Positions 61,357 to 64,000 of a stretch of DNA of 64,000 nucleotides are shown here, in pieces. The stretch lies in contig NC_092250.1 in NCBI RefSeq assembly GCF_036320965.1, forward strand, positions 10,877,600 through 10,941,599, read 5' to 3'. A model generated the notes under the pieces. That model saw nothing but the letters and a program-made list of their open reading frames with translations, was not told where the DNA came from and searched no databases. Within the stretch, counting starts at the first letter, position 1. The number at the start of each line of letters is the position of its first letter. The translations under genes and the position numbers were made by a program. Origin of the DNA: Panulirus ornatus (Eukaryota > Arthropoda > Malacostraca > Decapoda > Palinuridae).

Positions 61357-63957
61357 TTTATTTTGCTTTGTCGCTGTCTCTCGCGTTAGCGAGGTACCGC
61401 AAGGAAACAGTCGAAAGAATGGCCCAACCGACCCACATACACATGTATATACATACACGTCCACACACGCAAATATACATACCTATACATCTCAACGTAT
61501 ACATATATATATACACACATAGACATATACATATATACACATGTACATAATTCATACTGTCTGTCTTTATTCATTCCCATCGCCACCCGGCCACACATGA
61601 AATAACAACCCCGTCCTCCCTCATGTGTGCGAGGTAGCGCTAGGAAAAGACAACAAAGGCCACATTCGTTCACACTCAGTCACTAGCTGTCATGTAATAA
61701 TGCACCAAAACCACAGCTCCCTTTCCATATCCAGGCCCCACAGAACTTTCCATGGTTTACCCCAGACGCTTCACATGCCCTGGTTCAATCCATTGACAGC
61801 ACGTCGACCCCGGTATACCACATCGTTCCAATTCACTCTATTCCTTGCACGCCTTTCACCCTCCTGCGTGTTCAGGCCCCGATCACTCAAAATCTTTTTC
61901 ACTCCATCTTTCCACCTCCAATTTGGTCTCCCACTTCTCCTCGTTCCCTCCACCTCTGACAGATATATCCTCTTTGTCAATCTTTCCTCACTCATTCTCT
62001 CCATGTGACCAAACCTTATTAAAACACCCTCTTCTGCTCTCTCAACCAACTCTTTTCATTACCACACACCTCTCTTACCCTTACATTACTTACTCGATCA
62101 AACCACCTCACACCACATATTGTCATCAAACATCTCATTTCCAGCACATCCACCCTCCTGCGCACAACTCTATCTATAGCCCACGCCTCGCAACCATACA
62201 ACATTGTTGGAACAACTATTCCTTCAAACATACCCATTTTCGCTTTCCGAGATAATATTCTCGACTTCCACACATTCTTCAAGGCTCCCAGAATTTTCGC
62301 CCCCTCCCCCACCCTATGATTCACTTCCGCTTCCATGGTTCCATCCGCTGCCAAATCCACTACCATATATCTAAAACACTTCACTTCCTCCAGTTTTTCT
62401 CCATTCAAACTTACCTCCCAATCGACTTGACCCTCAACCCTACTGTACCTAATAACCTTGCTCTTATTCACATTTGCTCTCAAATTTCTTCTTTCACACA
62501 CTTTACCAAACTCAGTCACCAGCTTCTGCAGTTTCTCATATGAATCAGCCACCAGCGCTGTATCATCAGCGAACAACAACTGACTCACTTCTCAAGCTCT
62601 CTCATCCACAGCAGACTGCATACTTGCCCATCTTTCCAAAACTCTTGCATTCGCCTTCCTAACAACCCAATCCATATACAAATTAAACAACCATGGAGAC
62701 ATCACCCACCCCTGCCGCAAACCTACATTCACTGAGAACCAATCACTTTCCTCTCTTCCTACACGTACACATGCCTTACATCCTCGATAAAAACTTTTCA
62801 CTGCTCCTAACAACTTGCCTCCCACACCATATATTCTTAATACCTTCCACAGAGCATCTCTATCAACTCCATCATATGCCTTCTCCAGATCCATAAATGC
62901 TACATACAAATCCATTTGCTTTTCTAAGTATTTCTCACATATATTTTTCAAAGCAAACACCTGAACCACACATCCTCTATCACTTCTGAAACCACACTGC
63001 TCTTCCCCAGTCTGATGCTCTGTACATGCCTTCACCCTCTCAATCAATACCCTCCCATATAATTTACCAGGAATACTCAACAAACGTATACCTCTAAAAT
63101 TTGAGCACTCACCTTTGTCCCCTTTGCGTTTGTACAATGGCACTATGCAAGCATTCCGCCAATCCTCAGGCACCTCACCATGAGTCATACATACATTAAA
63201 TAATCTTACCAACCAGTCAACAATACAGTCACCCCCTTTTTTAATAAATTCCACTGCAATACCGTCCAAACCTGCTGCCTTGCCGGCTTTCATCTTCCGC
63301 AAAGCTTTTACTACCTCTTCTCTGTTTACCAAATCATTTTCCTTAACCCTCTCACTTTGCACACCACCTCGACCAAAACACCCTATATCTGCCACTCTAT
63401 CATCAAACACATTCATCAAACCTTCAAAATACTCACTCCATCTCCTTCTCACATCACCACTACTTGTTATCACCTCCCCATTTGCGCCCTTCATTGAAGT
63501 TCCCATTTGCTCCCTTGTCTTACGCACTTTATTTACCCCCTTCCAGAGCATCTTTTTATTCTCCCTAAAATTTAATGATACTCTCTGACCCCAACTCTCA
63601 TTTGCCCTCTTTTTCACCTCTTGCACCTTTCTCTTGACCTCCTGTCTCTTTCTTTTATACATCTCCCACTCAATTGCATTTTTTTCCCTGCAAAAATCGT
63701 CCAAATGCCTCTCTCTTCTCTTTCACTAATAATCTTACTTCTTCATCCCACCACTCACTACCCTTTCTAATCAACCCACCTCCCACTCTTCTCATGCCAC
63801 AAGCATCTTTTGCGCAATCCATCACTGATTCCCTAAATACATCCCATTCCTCCCCCACTCCCCTTACTTCCATTGTTCTCACCTTTTTCCATTCTGTACT
63901 CAGTGTCTCCTGGTACTTCCTCACACAAGTCTCCTTCCCAGGCTCACTTACTCTCAC

Positions 63958-63963
<6 letters not shown>
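61354..63963 (-). mobile_element. RTE-like LINE copy 21, subfamily B, 5'-truncated, young
   Basis: Minus-strand copy with the full long 3' UTR: outer hairpin (61,372-61,399), TATG-rich segment, inner hairpin core (about 61,625-61,645, degenerate), B-type C-terminus, RT, linker, and the last part of the endonuclease domain (VRVSEPGKETCVRKYQE), cut off at (TA)n at 63,964. Confidence 0.92.
61771..63963 (-). pseudogene. LINE linker-RT, subfamily B, almost intact
   Basis: Only about three lesions over 2.2 kb: a one-base insertion near 63,690 in [10 protein letters not shown], a Trp-to-stop change at 62,589-62,594 (ERA*EVSQLL), and a base lost near 62,050 in [11 protein letters not shown]. Keeps [37 protein letters not shown] and [11 protein letters not shown]. 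The C-terminus is VVYRGRRAVNGLNQGM with stop at 61,771, the best example of the B extension. Confidence 0.87.

Positions 63964-64000
<37 letters not shown>
63964..64000. repeat. (TA)n microsatellite running off the right edge
   Basis: TA run at the 5' truncation of copy 21; it continues beyond the window. Confidence 0.95.

Overview
The window looks like repeat-rich intergenic or intronic DNA from a eukaryote, most probably an arthropod and, as an inference, a decapod crustacean. The evidence is: a (CCTAA)n block at 6,203-6,268 matching the arthropod TTAGG telomere motif, very long (TA)n microsatellites, a CR1 retrotransposon with an esterase domain, tRNA-derived SINEs, and some twenty pieces of one RTE-like LINE. 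I see no convincing complete host gene, rRNA, functional tRNA, CRISPR array or bacterial-type operon.

Layout. 1-5,800: three LINE copies on the minus strand separated by (TA)n. 5,800-7,700: telomere-type repeat, AACC-rich repeat, (GA)n and (CT)n. 7,700-11,527: a minisatellite of about 32 bp whose unit carries TGACTCACTTCC-type words; it abuts a broken unknown ORF (11,456-12,073). 12,577-13,465: an older LINE fragment. 13,466-20,680: mostly unassigned, with a possible first exon (16,348-16,388), a degenerate repeat rich in splice-donor-like words, and a 37-bp minisatellite. 20,680-24,271: a near-identical 0.55-kb direct duplication around a LINE 3' half, then a tRNA-type SINE. 24,272-28,012: decayed sequence, a 31-bp minisatellite and weak exon candidates. 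28,030-32,930: dimeric tRNA-type SINE, LINE pieces in both orientations and a short non-autonomous element. 33,041-35,875: mostly unassigned, with a TATA-type promoter candidate on the minus strand. 35,875-57,168: a dense cluster of LINE copies, including two full-length ones (46,451-49,975 plus; 52,110-55,452 minus). 57,723-60,930: a decayed CR1 element. 61,354-63,963: a nearly intact LINE copy running to the right edge.

How it fits together. The dominant LINE is about 3.3-3.5 kb: a 5' leader starting near a CCCTGGGGATAGGGG-type sequence, one ORF with an apurinic-like endonuclease (SETKL, GDLN, SDH motifs) followed by reverse transcriptase (FADD box), and a 3' UTR ending in a conserved hairpin of about 28 nt and an A-rich tail. 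Most copies have (TA)n on the truncated 5' side as well as the 3' side, so insertion into TA microsatellites is likely. Two subfamilies are visible: B has a longer C-terminus and two hairpins; A has a CGA-to-TGA stop and a deletion that leaves one hairpin. A roughly 245-bp element joins the LINE leader to the same hairpin, like an RTE-derived SINE. This LINE/SINE/hairpin/(TA)n system is the most notable thing in the window. Long (TA)n tracts are also places where assemblies go wrong, so the order of pieces needs read-level support.
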